Below are positions 25,837 to 32,994 of a DNA stretch of 64,000 bases, one piece after another. Under the pieces are notes generated by a model that was not told the DNA's origin, searched no databases, and was given only the letters and a program-made list of their open reading frames with translations. Location: the NCBI GenBank assembly GCA_963712995.1, contig CAVQKH010000022.1, forward strand, positions 310,001-374,000, in the 5' to 3' direction. Position 1 is the first letter of the stretch, and every line of letters begins with the position of its first letter. Origin of the DNA: GCA-003244245 sp963712995. Its GTDB lineage: Bacteria; Actinomycetota; Actinomycetes; Mycobacteriales; Pseudonocardiaceae. A program made the translations under genes and the position numbers.

Positions 25837-27131
25837 TCGACGTTTCCTCCTGGGCGCAGTTCATGGCGGGTGTCGAGGACGATCGGAAATGGTGTCGGAT
25901 CGATTCGCTCGAGCAGCTCCGAATGGGCGGTGATGAGAACCGCGCAGTCGTAGGAGACGGCATCGGAGGGTTCGCAGGGTTGGCTCTTGAGACTGTGGTC
26001 GCCCACGGTGAGTGCGGGGACGAGTGGATCGTGGTAGGCGACAGTGGCTCCGAGCTCGAGCAGCCGTTCGATGACACGGCGGGCGGGAGCGTTCCGAGTG
26101 TCGTTGACGTTCTCCTTGTAGGCGACTCCGAGCACGAGCACCTTCGATCCTTCGATACAGCGACCCGCTCGCGCGAGGGTTTCGATCAGCCGGGCGACAA
26201 CGGAGTGTGGCCGCTGGTCGAGCTGACGGTATGCGGTGTCGACGATCGGCATCGTGATCCCGCTGCGCCGGGCGTTGGCGAGGAGGAACGCTGGGACGAT
26301 CGGAATGCAGTCGCCGCCGATTCCGGGACCAGGCCGGTGCGCGAGGAAAGCGAACGGTTTAGTGCTCGCGGCCTCGACGACCTCGCGTTCCGATACGCCG
26401 AGATCTCGGCACACATCGGAGATCTCGTTGGCCAAAACGATGTTGACCATGCGAAACGTGTTCTCGACGATTTTCGTCATCTCGGCCGTGCGCGTATCGG
26501 AGACGGTCACGACCTTCGCGCACAGGGCTTCCACGACCGCGCTGGCCCGCCGTGCGCACTCCCTGGTGACTCCTCCCACGACACGGGGTGTAGTGATCAC
26601 CGACCAGCCCGCGGTGTTGGCGGGATCGATACGTTCGGGGGCGAACGCGACGAAAAGGTCGGTGCCCAGTGCGAGCCCGGATTCGGCGGCGAGGCGGGTG
26701 GCCAGGACGTCGGTCGTGCCCGGCGGCACGGTGGACTGCAGTATTACGAGCACTCCACGGTTCGCATACGGAGCTATGGCATCGAAGGCGGTACCGACCG
26801 AAGAAAGCTCTGCATCCCCGTCGGCTCCCAGCGGCGTCGGTACGCACACAATGACGACGTCGGCGCCCGCCACCGCGCAGAAATCGGTCCCTACTGAGAA
26901 GGTACCCTTCAGTATCAGGTTCTGTATCTCCTGATCGGACAGATACGACAGGTAGGAACGGCCGCTGCGGAGTTCGTTCACCCTGGTGGCATTGATGTCG
27001 ATGCCGCGTACACGGAAACCGCGATCGACGTAGCCCTGCGCGACTGGGAGCCCGGTGTTGCCAAGACCGATGATGGCGATGACCACCCTGCGCTCGTTGA
27101 CAAAATTAAGGAATTCACATTCGCTCGACAA
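25827..27131 (-). CDS. UDP-glucose/GDP-mannose-family nucleotide-sugar 6-dehydrogenase
   Basis: A 434-residue NAD-dependent nucleotide-sugar dehydrogenase. The N-terminal Rossmann site is IAIIGLGNTGLPVAQGY, the central linker has AFAPERIDP, and the catalytic cysteine is in GPGIGGDCIPIVP near residue 275. The C-terminal domain has VLGVAYKENVNDTRN. The layout is closest to WecC/TuaD-like enzymes that oxidise the C6 hydroxyl to a uronate in two steps. In this setting it could supply a uronic or amino-uronic acid whose carboxylate is then activated by the AMP ligases; that link is my inference. It is the first gene of a two-gene operon. Confidence 0.9.
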   Translation of the reverse strand: MSSECEFLNFVNERRVVIAIIGLGNTGLPVAQGYVDRGFRVRGIDINATRVNELRSGRSYLSYLSDQEIQNLILKGTFSVGTDFCAVAGADVVIVCVPTPLGADGDAELSSVGTAFDAIAPYANRGVLVILQSTVPPGTTDVLATRLAAESGLALGTDLFVAFAPERIDPANTAGWSVITTPRVVGGVTRECARRASAVVEALCAKVVTVSDTRTAEMTKIVENTFRMVNIVLANEISDVCRDLGVSEREVVEAASTKPFAFLAHRPGPGIGGDCIPIVPAFLLANARRSGITMPIVDTAYRQLDQRPHSVVARLIETLARAGRCIEGSKVLVLGVAYKENVNDTRNAPARRVIERLLELGATVAYHDPLVPALTVGDHSLKSQPCEPSDAVSYDCAVLITAHSELLERIDPTPFPIVLDTRHELRPGGNVEWL

Positions 27132-27287
27132 TTTCTGTCCCTATGTCTTGGGGAGATGTGATGGGACGCGGGTCGTGATCTCTCCCCCGTCTGGCCTCGC
27201 CTCCGCGGGCAGTCGCTCAGTTGTCACCTTTGGGTGGCGTGCGATCTTCGAGACTGGCAGTGCGTTTCGATTGTCAGCGCTTCTATT

Positions 27288-27378
27288 GGACGATATCGCC
27301 ACTCATTTCGGTGGCCATCACCATTGACGTACCGATTTCGACTATTTTCTATTGGGTCGATCTGGTACTTTCAGTACT
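27288..27378 (-). promoter_or_regulatory. Cluster promoter module (nucleotide-sugar dehydrogenase operon)
   Basis: Read on the minus strand: AGTACTGAAAGTACC, CCCAATAGAAAATA, GTCGAAATCGGTACG, GGTGATGG and GATATC about 18 bp on (27292-27297). The leader to the start at 27131 is about 150 nt. A back-to-back module begins at 27568; 27379-27567 between them shows nothing else. Confidence 0.78.
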
Positions 27379-27567
27379 CCCGATCGGTGCTAGAGATGCG
27401 CCGCCGTGCAGGGGCGTTGATATGTGGGTCGACGGGTTACGACCGGCAGGTGTCGACGCACCTTCAGCGCGGTGTGCTCGACTGGTCGACCGCCTGCTGC
27501 GGGTCCGTGGGCACGCCCGCGGGTGTACCCATTGGCCGGTGGGGGCGCCGAGTCCGGCAGGGGCGAT

Positions 27568-27654
27568 GGTACCGAAGGTACTGGATCGGTCTATTGGAAA
27601 CTAGTCCAGATCAGTACTGTAAGGGTGATGACCGTTGAAAACGGTGTGGGTAAT
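27568..27654 (+). promoter_or_regulatory. Cluster promoter module (tandem oxygenase-like gene)
   Basis: GGTACCGAAGGTACT, CTATTGGAAACTA, GTCCAGATCAGTACTG (a diverged proximal site), GGGTGATG (27623-27630), and GGTAAT at 27649-27654. The leader to the coding start is about 105-130 nt. Confidence 0.72.
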
Positions 27655-27764
27655 GTCTGATAGCCGTTGGTCGAAAACTGATCTCGACAAAATCTCGCCA
27701 CTCGAAAATACCTCTTGGGTTCCGGGCGGGTTGTGGTGGGGTGCCGGGATGATTCCAGGCGAGG

Positions 27765-29279
27765 GTGGCTGATTGCGTGGAAGAGATAATGTTCTTACGG
27801 GACAGCCGGCAGGTCTCGATCAGCAGGCATCCGTTTTTCGAGTGGCTGCACGATGACCGTGTGGCGATCGAGGATCGCCTGAGGTTCGCACCGATGGGTG
27901 CGTTCTTCATCATGCAGTTCCGGGACATGAACCGATGGGTGCTGCGTTTTCCCCAGGCACGGGACGAATTCGAGTGGATCATCAACCTGGGCACCCAGGA
28001 GGACGAGAGACACTCCCGGATGTTCCTCGAGGACTGGCACAAGCTGGACATCGACGAGCATCTGCGCTGGCGGGCGAGCGACGTGCTGTGGTGGCTGTTC
28101 CTGTCTCCGGACCAGGAGATCTTCCGGCGCAGCGGGATCGAGTTCATCTCGCTGGCCGTCGAGGACGCCGGCGACGCGCTGATCCGGTTCGGTCATTCCG
28201 AGGCGGGTGAAGCCGCCGGACATGTCTTTCTCAGCAACACGGCTAAGGTCGCCGTGCCCCTCGCTGATAAGACCGGATTGACTTACCGGTATTTCGGTCC
28301 GTACCACCTCGACCTCGAGTCCGGACACGTTGCGAACATCGAGGGTGTGTTCGAACAAGCCGTGCTCGACGCGCCCCGCCGCGCGCATTGCAAGGAACTG
28401 TGCGACCGTATGTTCGACCTGTTCGAGCAGATCTTCGATGGCTTCTTACACTACGCGAACACCTACGTGGACACAAAGACGGTTCCCCGGCGTCCTGTCG
28501 AGCCGACGCGGGTGCCAGTCGAGTGGACCGCCCCGCCGCTGGAGATCAAGCCGAGTGACCGGCGGGACATCGAGGTCGCGCACCGGCTCATCCAACGCAA
28601 GGCGCAGGTTGCCGCGCACCCCTTCTACGCCTGGGTGCGCAAGGACAACGGCCTTTCGGCGGCGCAGAAGCTCAGGCGGTTCATCCCGATGTGGGTGATG
28701 GACATCCTGGGCTACCGGGACCTGAACAAGTACGCCATGACCTACGCCGACCCGCAGGATCCGGCTCAGCGGGCGATCAACATCTGGGCGAGGCGACTTT
28801 CCGCGCACAGCGGCCTGTTCCTTTCCGACTGGGACGCGCTGGAACTGGATGAGATGCTCGGGTACTCCGCCAGCCAGACGCTGGAGTTCCTGTTCCTCGA
28901 CCAGGACATGGACCACCATCGCGAGCACCTGATCGAGTTCGCCAAGCTCGCCCTGCGTTACAGTGACCCGGCTGTGCGATGGTGGATGATGGCCGCGCTG
29001 GAGTCCACAGGCGAGCAGTTCTTCGCGCACACCCAGCCGCTGGCCCTCGCCGTCGAGAAGGCAACCGGTGTGCGCCTGGACTACCTGAGCGGTCGGCACG
29101 ACGCTCCGGAGGCGGGCACGAACACCGGTGGCGAGGTGGACGGTGTCCCGCCGGCGCCGCTGTCCGCGCCGGGGTGCGACGCTGCCCTGAGGTTGGTGGA
29201 CCACGTGTTCGACTCGATGGAGGACCAACTCTGGCGGTCCCTGGCAGTGGCACGTGCCAACAAGTTCGGCGTGCCCTGA
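27765..29279 (+). CDS. Tandem haem-oxygenase-like (HDO-type) protein, possible non-haem iron oxygenase
   Basis: Up to 504 residues, formed by two related helical domains. Domain 1 (about 20-230) begins HPFFEWLHDD; domain 2 (about 275-460) begins HPFYAWVRKD; both contain RDxN and an LDxDEHLR/LELDEMLG block. Domain 1 keeps candidate iron ligands: EDERH, EDAGD, and GPYHLDLESGH with a DxxxH-like arrangement. In domain 2 the matching places read RRLSAHS and LSGRHDAP, so most ligands are missing. Haem-oxygenase-like diiron or iron oxidases catalyse N-oxygenation, decarboxylation or desaturation in natural-product pathways. The start is ambiguous: GTG 27765, GTG 27777 and ATG 27789 (with GGAAGAG) all fit. 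Single gene under its own module. Confidence 0.7.
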   Translation: MADCVEEIMFLRDSRQVSISRHPFFEWLHDDRVAIEDRLRFAPMGAFFIMQFRDMNRWVLRFPQARDEFEWIINLGTQEDERHSRMFLEDWHKLDIDEHLRWRASDVLWWLFLSPDQEIFRRSGIEFISLAVEDAGDALIRFGHSEAGEAAGHVFLSNTAKVAVPLADKTGLTYRYFGPYHLDLESGHVANIEGVFEQAVLDAPRRAHCKELCDRMFDLFEQIFDGFLHYANTYVDTKTVPRRPVEPTRVPVEWTAPPLEIKPSDRRDIEVAHRLIQRKAQVAAHPFYAWVRKDNGLSAAQKLRRFIPMWVMDILGYRDLNKYAMTYADPQDPAQRAINIWARRLSAHSGLFLSDWDALELDEMLGYSASQTLEFLFLDQDMDHHREHLIEFAKLALRYSDPAVRWWMMAALESTGEQFFAHTQPLALAVEKATGVRLDYLSGRHDAPEAGTNTGGEVDGVPPAPLSAPGCDAALRLVDHVFDSMEDQLWRSLAVARANKFGVP

Positions 29280-29287
29280 CACCTGAC

Positions 29288-29344
29288 TTCGATCAGGGTG
29301 CATTCGATCAGGGTGCATTCAATTCAGGATGCCTTCAATCAGGG
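29288..29344. repeat. Short degenerate tandem repeat between convergent genes
   Basis: Two perfect 15-bp units TTCGATCAGGGTGCA followed by two decayed units ending TTCAATCAGGG. It lies between the ends of two convergent genes and runs 10 bp into the monooxygenase stop region. No hairpin terminator was seen here. Confidence 0.8.
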
Positions 29345-30855
29345 CTTGATCCGGTGGCGTGCCGGATCCCGGTGCGCAGCGCGGCCGGTGGGTCGTTCCG
29401 GGCGCCGGCCCAGCGCGCGGCGATGTGCCCGTCGGGTCGTACGAGCAGCGCTGCGCCGGATTCGATACCCACGGTCGCGGCCGTGGCGCCGTCCAGGACA
29501 TACCTGGCCAGCGGGGCCGGCGAGCGCACCGTGTCGGCGGCCTCACACCAGTGTTGCCCGCTCTGGTCGGTGAGCAGGGTCAGGCCGGGGCCGAGTAGGT
29601 CGAGGGTGGAGACGGGAGGGTAAGCGGCGGGTAGCCAGGCGTGGGGCAGGCGAGCGCGCAGGTCGATCGCCAGGCCTTGCTCGACGGTGCATTCGATGCC
29701 GCTCTCCTGCGCCGAGCGGGTGGCGTTGGCCGCCGCGATCGGCCGTCGCTCAGCCTCGTAGGTGTCCAGCAGCGCAGGCCCGGCCCAGCCTTTCAGCATC
29801 CAGGCGAGCTTCCAGCCCAGGTCGTAGCCGTCCTGGATCGCGGTGTTCATTCCGGTGCCACCCACCGGGGTGATCTGGTGTGCCGCGTCGCCGACCAGGA
29901 AGACATGCTCGTCCCGGAAGCGGTCGGCGAGTTTGGTGGCGAAGGTGAAGGTGCCTACCCGCAGCAGTCGCACCATCAGCGCGGGTACTCCGGCTCCGAG
30001 CCGGATCAACCGGATCAACCGGTCGGCGGGATAGTCGGCGAAGCGCTCCCGGTCAGGTTCCCACACCCGCCCGTAGGTCCAGCGATCGCCACCGGAGGGG
30101 TAGAACACGCCTCTCGCCTCGGCTTGCCCGACCGTGTAGATGCCGTAGCGGCGCTCGCCGACCACGCCCCACAACGGGGCCACGAACAGCGCGGTCAGGG
30201 ATTCGAGCAGCGGGGCCGGGCCGTGCATCGGGATACCGAGGGTGTCGCGCACCGTGCTGTTGGCGCCGTCGGCGGCCACCACGAAGCGGGCCGAGACCGT
30301 CGTCATGACGCCGCTTGCGTGTGCGCCACTTGCTTGATGGCGCACTGTGGCGCGCACTCCGCCCTGGTCCTGCTCGAGCGCCACCAGTTCGGTGTTGTAC
30401 CGGACTGGGGCGTCTCGGTGGGTCCTGAGGTGGGTGAGCAGCACCGACTCCAGGTGGTCCTGCGGGGCCCAGACCGGCCCGGTGGGGCTGATCTCGGCGG
30501 CCCGGGCGCGGTCGGGTAGCCCGACCGGCATGACGCTGCCCTGCGCCGAGGCGAGGGTGTGGGTCACCCAGGCCGCGGACGTGACGTTGACCGACCCGGC
30601 GTTGAGCTGCGATTCCAGACCCCACGAGCGGAACAGTTCCATCGAACGGGTACTGATCACCGTGGCCCGCGGCAGCTCCGAGGGGTCGGCCCGTCGCTCG
30701 ATCAGCAACGATCCGATGCCTTGGTGCGCCAACGTGATAGCCGTGGTCAACCCGGCGGGCCCCGCGCCGACGATCAGCACCGGCACACTATGCGTTTCCG
30801 CTGTGGGCGTTTCCGCTGTGGGCGTTTCCGCTGTGGGCGTTTCCGCACGGCGCAC
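29335..30855 (-). CDS. FAD-dependent aromatic monooxygenase (PheA/TfdB/MhpA type)
   Basis: A 506-residue group A flavin monooxygenase. FAD motif VPVLIVGAGPAGLTTAI; the DG-type motif is FVVAADGANSTVRDTLGIP; the second FAD block is VFLVGDAAHQITPVGGTGMN; a C-terminal thioredoxin-like part follows. It would hydroxylate an aromatic or enol substrate with NAD(P)H and oxygen. GTG 30855 with GGAGAAG just upstream is the start; the longer open frame runs through the promoter module. The N-terminal 20 residues are an ETPTA repeat (three 15-bp units at about 30796-30845), a recent slippage product. Single gene under its own module. Confidence 0.88.
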   Translation of the reverse strand: MRRAETPTAETPTAETPTAETHSVPVLIVGAGPAGLTTAITLAHQGIGSLLIERRADPSELPRATVISTRSMELFRSWGLESQLNAGSVNVTSAAWVTHTLASAQGSVMPVGLPDRARAAEISPTGPVWAPQDHLESVLLTHLRTHRDAPVRYNTELVALEQDQGGVRATVRHQASGAHASGVMTTVSARFVVAADGANSTVRDTLGIPMHGPAPLLESLTALFVAPLWGVVGERRYGIYTVGQAEARGVFYPSGGDRWTYGRVWEPDRERFADYPADRLIRLIRLGAGVPALMVRLLRVGTFTFATKLADRFRDEHVFLVGDAAHQITPVGGTGMNTAIQDGYDLGWKLAWMLKGWAGPALLDTYEAERRPIAAANATRSAQESGIECTVEQGLAIDLRARLPHAWLPAAYPPVSTLDLLGPGLTLLTDQSGQHWCEAADTVRSPAPLARYVLDGATAATVGIESGAALLVRPDGHIAARWAGARNDPPAALRTGIRHATGSSPD

Positions 30856-30903
30856 TTCTTCTCCGGACAAGGTCCCGTCCTTTCGCGTCGTGCCGGATGG
30901 GTT

Positions 30904-30995
30904 GGACACTATCCGAATCATTTTCGGCGCGACATCACCGTGACCGTACCGTTTTTGACCATTTCGCAATTGGTTGATCTGGTACTTTCGGTACT
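30904..30995 (-). promoter_or_regulatory. Cluster promoter module (FAD monooxygenase)
   Basis: Read on the minus strand: AGTACCGAAAGTACC, CCAATTGCGAAATG, GTCAAAAACGGTACGG, GGTGATGT, and GGATAGTGTCC about 19 bp on. The predicted transcript would start near 30895, leaving about 40 nt before the GTG start; this also excludes the longer upstream start of the gene. Confidence 0.8.
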
Positions 30996-31198
30996 GTCTA
31001 CCATCGGCGATTTGAGATACGCCGCTCCAGGAGTTGGCTTGTGCACTATCTCCGCTGGCAGGCCGAATGGTTGTCAAGCGGCCTTTGTCGGCTTCGAGCC
31101 TGGTGGTGGCTATGCCCCGCACTGCGGCGCTGAAACAGTCAGATCAGGTGCTAACAGAACATCATCCGGCGGGCGGGGGCGTGTTGTGGTGGGAGAAC

Positions 31199-31286
31199 AG
31201 TACTGAAAGTACCGGGCCGGTCTGATGTGAAATAGTCAAACTCGGTACGGCCGCGGTGATGCCGCGCCGAAAAAGATGCTGATAGC
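31199..31286 (+). promoter_or_regulatory. Cluster promoter module (precursor 1)
   Basis: AGTACTGAAAGTACC, GATGTGAAATA, GTCAAACTCGGTACGG, GGTGATG, GATAGC at 31281-31286. Nearly identical to the module of precursor 2. Leader of about 100 nt before GTG 31393. Confidence 0.85.
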
Positions 31287-31392
31287 GTCCAATCGGTCGC
31301 TCAGGGTTTGAAAGCTGTGTGATCGAAGACCTTCGATCTGCATGGCATCGAGCGTACCGGTGACAGTGAGCGAACAAACGAGGAGGTATATC

Positions 31393-31626
31393 GTGGACAA
31401 GCTGCGGCTTGACCTTGCAACTCTGGAAGTCGAACGTCTCGATATCGCCGTGGCCGACCTGAACGGCGGTCTGGAGGCATTCGGGATGGGTCACGCAAGC
31501 ACCGAGCTGGGCCAGTCCTGCCAGGGGGCCTGTGGCCCCGACACGTGCGGGTGCTCCGCGGATAACGGGACCAGCGCGAGCTGTAACGACACTGAGTGCG
31601 ACTGTGATGAAGGTACGAGTGGCTAA
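31393..31626 (+). CDS. Thiopeptide-like RiPP precursor peptide 1
   Basis: A 77-residue precursor from GTG 31393 behind a perfect AGGAGG. The leader (residues 1-41) begins MDKLRLDLATLEVERLD, a likely binding site for the F protein, and ends FGMGHASTELGQ. Thiopeptide leaders such as those of thiomuracin and GE2270 end in a closely similar GHGMTEVGA before Ser-Cys (from memory). The core is 36 residues: it starts SCQGACGPDTCGCS and has Cys at core positions 2, 6, 11, 13, 23, 28 and 30, Ser at 1, 14, 20, 22 and 35, seven Asp/Glu and no Lys/Arg. Usual thiopeptide cores are about 12-19 residues, so this one is exceptionally long. An upstream in-frame ATG at 31342 has no ribosome site. Confidence 0.88.
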   Translation: MDKLRLDLATLEVERLDIAVADLNGGLEAFGMGHASTELGQSCQGACGPDTCGCSADNGTSASCNDTECDCDEGTSG

Positions 31627-31643
31627 GTCGCACCGCCCAGTGG

Positions 31644-31681
31644 CTTTCGTGTCGGCAGCTGATCGGCTGGCGACACGAAGG
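31644..31681 (+). terminator. Hairpin after precursor 1
   Basis: Imperfect 16-bp stem (31644-31659 with 31666-31681) around TGATCG; one mismatch and one wobble relative to the perfect copy after precursor 2. Probably separates the abundant precursor transcript from the genes downstream. Confidence 0.65.
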
Positions 31682-31770
31682 TAGAATCGGGTGGGGAGCA
31701 GCGTTGCGCTTTGACCGTCACGTTGTTCCCCACCCGCAGTGCGGTTTTCCGAGCTCGACGATAACCGGGT

Positions 31771-31857
31771 AGTACCTTGGTACTAGTACTGGCCTGTTTC
31801 GACATGGTCGGAATCGGTACGGCCAGGGGGATGATCGTTGCAGACTCTGCTGATAAT
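31771..31857 (+). promoter_or_regulatory. Cluster promoter module (in front of truncated F copy)
   Basis: AGTACCTTGGTACTAGTACT, CATGGTCGGAATCGGTACGG, GGGATGATC and GATAAT at 31852-31857. The GTAC part is a shortened form of the 30-bp palindrome of the module at 32787. It now drives only a gene fragment. Confidence 0.7.
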
Positions 31858-31915
31858 GTCCGATTAGTCGCCGACCATCTACGCTGATCGTGGTGATGGC
31901 GACGGTCTGTCGACC

Positions 31916-32114
31916 GGACCCAAGCTGCATGGTGGCACGAAATACGTCCCGACACCCGAGCGTGTCTATCTGCAGAACAACCGCTGTGTGCTGAGGATCC
32001 CGGGTAAGCAGGTGTACCAGTGGGTCGATCGGTTGGCTCCGCATCTGGATGGGAACCGCAACCTGGCCGAGTTGACCGACGGTCTGTCGACCGACCGGGC
32101 GCAGATGGTCGATC
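31916..32114 (+). pseudogene. Truncated copy of the F-protein gene (leader-binding part only)
   Basis: About 66 codons align with the start of the F protein at 32995 (YVPTPERVYLQNN, VLRIPGKQVYQWVDRLAP, LAELTDGLSTDR) at roughly 90 percent DNA identity, then similarity stops after GATGGTCGATC. The start codon and its ribosome site are missing, replaced by unrelated or rearranged sequence. What remains corresponds to the RiPP-recognition (winged-helix) domain. A GTG inside (31988) could start a shorter product, but translation seems unlikely. Confidence 0.8.
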
Positions 32115-32215
32115 GTCGATCAAAATCACTGAATAAGTCTTCTGGTGCTTTCGACACTGTCTACTATCGGTGATTGAGATACGTCGCCCCGGGAGTTGGG
32201 TTGTGACGGGAGAGT

Positions 32216-32303
32216 AGTACTGAAAGTACCGGGCCGGTCCAATGTAAAATAGTCAAACTCGGTACGGCCGCGGTGATGCCGCGCCGAAAAAGATGCTGAT
32301 AGC
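32216..32303 (+). promoter_or_regulatory. Cluster promoter module (precursor 2)
   Basis: AGTACTGAAAGTACC, AATGTAAAATA, GTCAAACTCGGTACGG, GGTGATG, GATAGC at 32298-32303. Two or three bases differ from the precursor 1 module. Confidence 0.85.
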
Positions 32304-32409
32304 GTCCAATCGGTCGCTCAGGGTTTGAAAGCTGTGTGATCGAAGACCTTCGATCTGCATGGCATCGAGCGTACCGGTGACAGTGAGCGAACAAACGAGG
32401 AGGTATATC

Positions 32410-32643
32410 GTGGACAAGCTGCGGCTTGACCTTGCAACTCTGGAAGTCGAACGTCTCGATATCGCCGTGGCCGACCTGAATGGCGGTCTGGAGGCATTCG
32501 GGATGGGTCACGCAAGCACCGAGCTGGGCCAGTCCTGCGAGGGGGCCTGTGGCCCCGACACGTGTGCCTGCTCCACGTCTAACGGGACCGGCGCGAGCTG
32601 TAACGACACTGAGTGCGACTGTGATGAAGGTACGAGTGGCTAA
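32410..32643 (+). CDS. Thiopeptide-like RiPP precursor peptide 2
   Basis: A 77-residue precursor starting at GTG 32410 with AGGAGG upstream. The leader is identical to that of precursor 1. The 36-residue core starts SCEGACGPDTCACS and differs from core 1 at six positions: 3, 12, 15, 16, 20 and one in the middle tract; all seven Cys and the acidic C-terminal half (ASCNDTECDCDEGTSG) are unchanged. Ser lies at core positions 1, 14, 16, 22 and 35. The differences are almost all amino-acid changing while the leader is conserved, as expected if the copy makes a related but distinct product. Confidence 0.88.
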   Translation: MDKLRLDLATLEVERLDIAVADLNGGLEAFGMGHASTELGQSCEGACGPDTCACSTSNGTGASCNDTECDCDEGTSG

Positions 32644-32660
32644 GTCGCACCGCCCAGTGG

Positions 32661-32698
32661 CCTTCGTGTCGGCAGCTGATCGGCTGCCGACACGAAGG
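32661..32698 (+). terminator. Perfect 16-bp hairpin after precursor 2
   Basis: CCTTCGTGTCGGCAGC at 32661-32676 pairs with 32683-32698 around TGATCG. It lies 17 bp after the precursor stop. There is no long T-run, as is common in high-GC actinomycetes. A fresh promoter module follows at 32787. Confidence 0.8.
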
Positions 32699-32786
32699 TA
32701 GAATCGGGGGGGAGCAGCGTTGCGCTTTGACCGTCACGTTGTTCCCCACCCGCAGTGCGGTTCTCCGAGCTCGACGATAACCAGCT

Positions 32787-32889
32787 AGTACCAAAGGTAC
32801 TAGTACCTTTGGTACTGGATCTGGCCTGTTCCGGCATGGTCGGAATCGGTACGGCCAGGGGGATGATCGTTGCAGACTCTGCTGATAAT
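32787..32889 (+). promoter_or_regulatory. Cluster promoter module with 30-bp perfect palindrome (F-YcaO operon)
   Basis: The first 30 bp (32787-32816) are a perfect palindrome whose half is AGTACCAAAGGTACT, that is, two GTAC palindromes back to back. Then CATGGTCGGAATCGGTACGG, GGGATGATC, and GATAAT at 32884-32889. The leader to GTG 32995 is about 100 nt. Confidence 0.82.
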
Positions 32890-32994
32890 GTCCGATTAGT
32901 CGCTGACCGTCTGCGTTGATTACGGTGATTGAAACGGCCTGTCGGCATGGGGATGGGGATGGGGAGTAGTCAGATTGACGACGATGGGGGAGTC

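Larger units (their letters stand above)
31199..32114 (+). repeat. Direct repeat, copy 1 (promoter, precursor, terminator, promoter, F-gene start)
   Basis: This block matches 32216-33196. The first 428 bp (promoter plus precursor gene) are offset by exactly 1017 bp with only a handful of differences; the later part has small deletions and ends inside a truncated F gene. The ends of copy 1 (32150-32215) again resemble sequence at 31000-31045, so the duplicated unit probably began upstream of the module. Confidence 0.9.
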
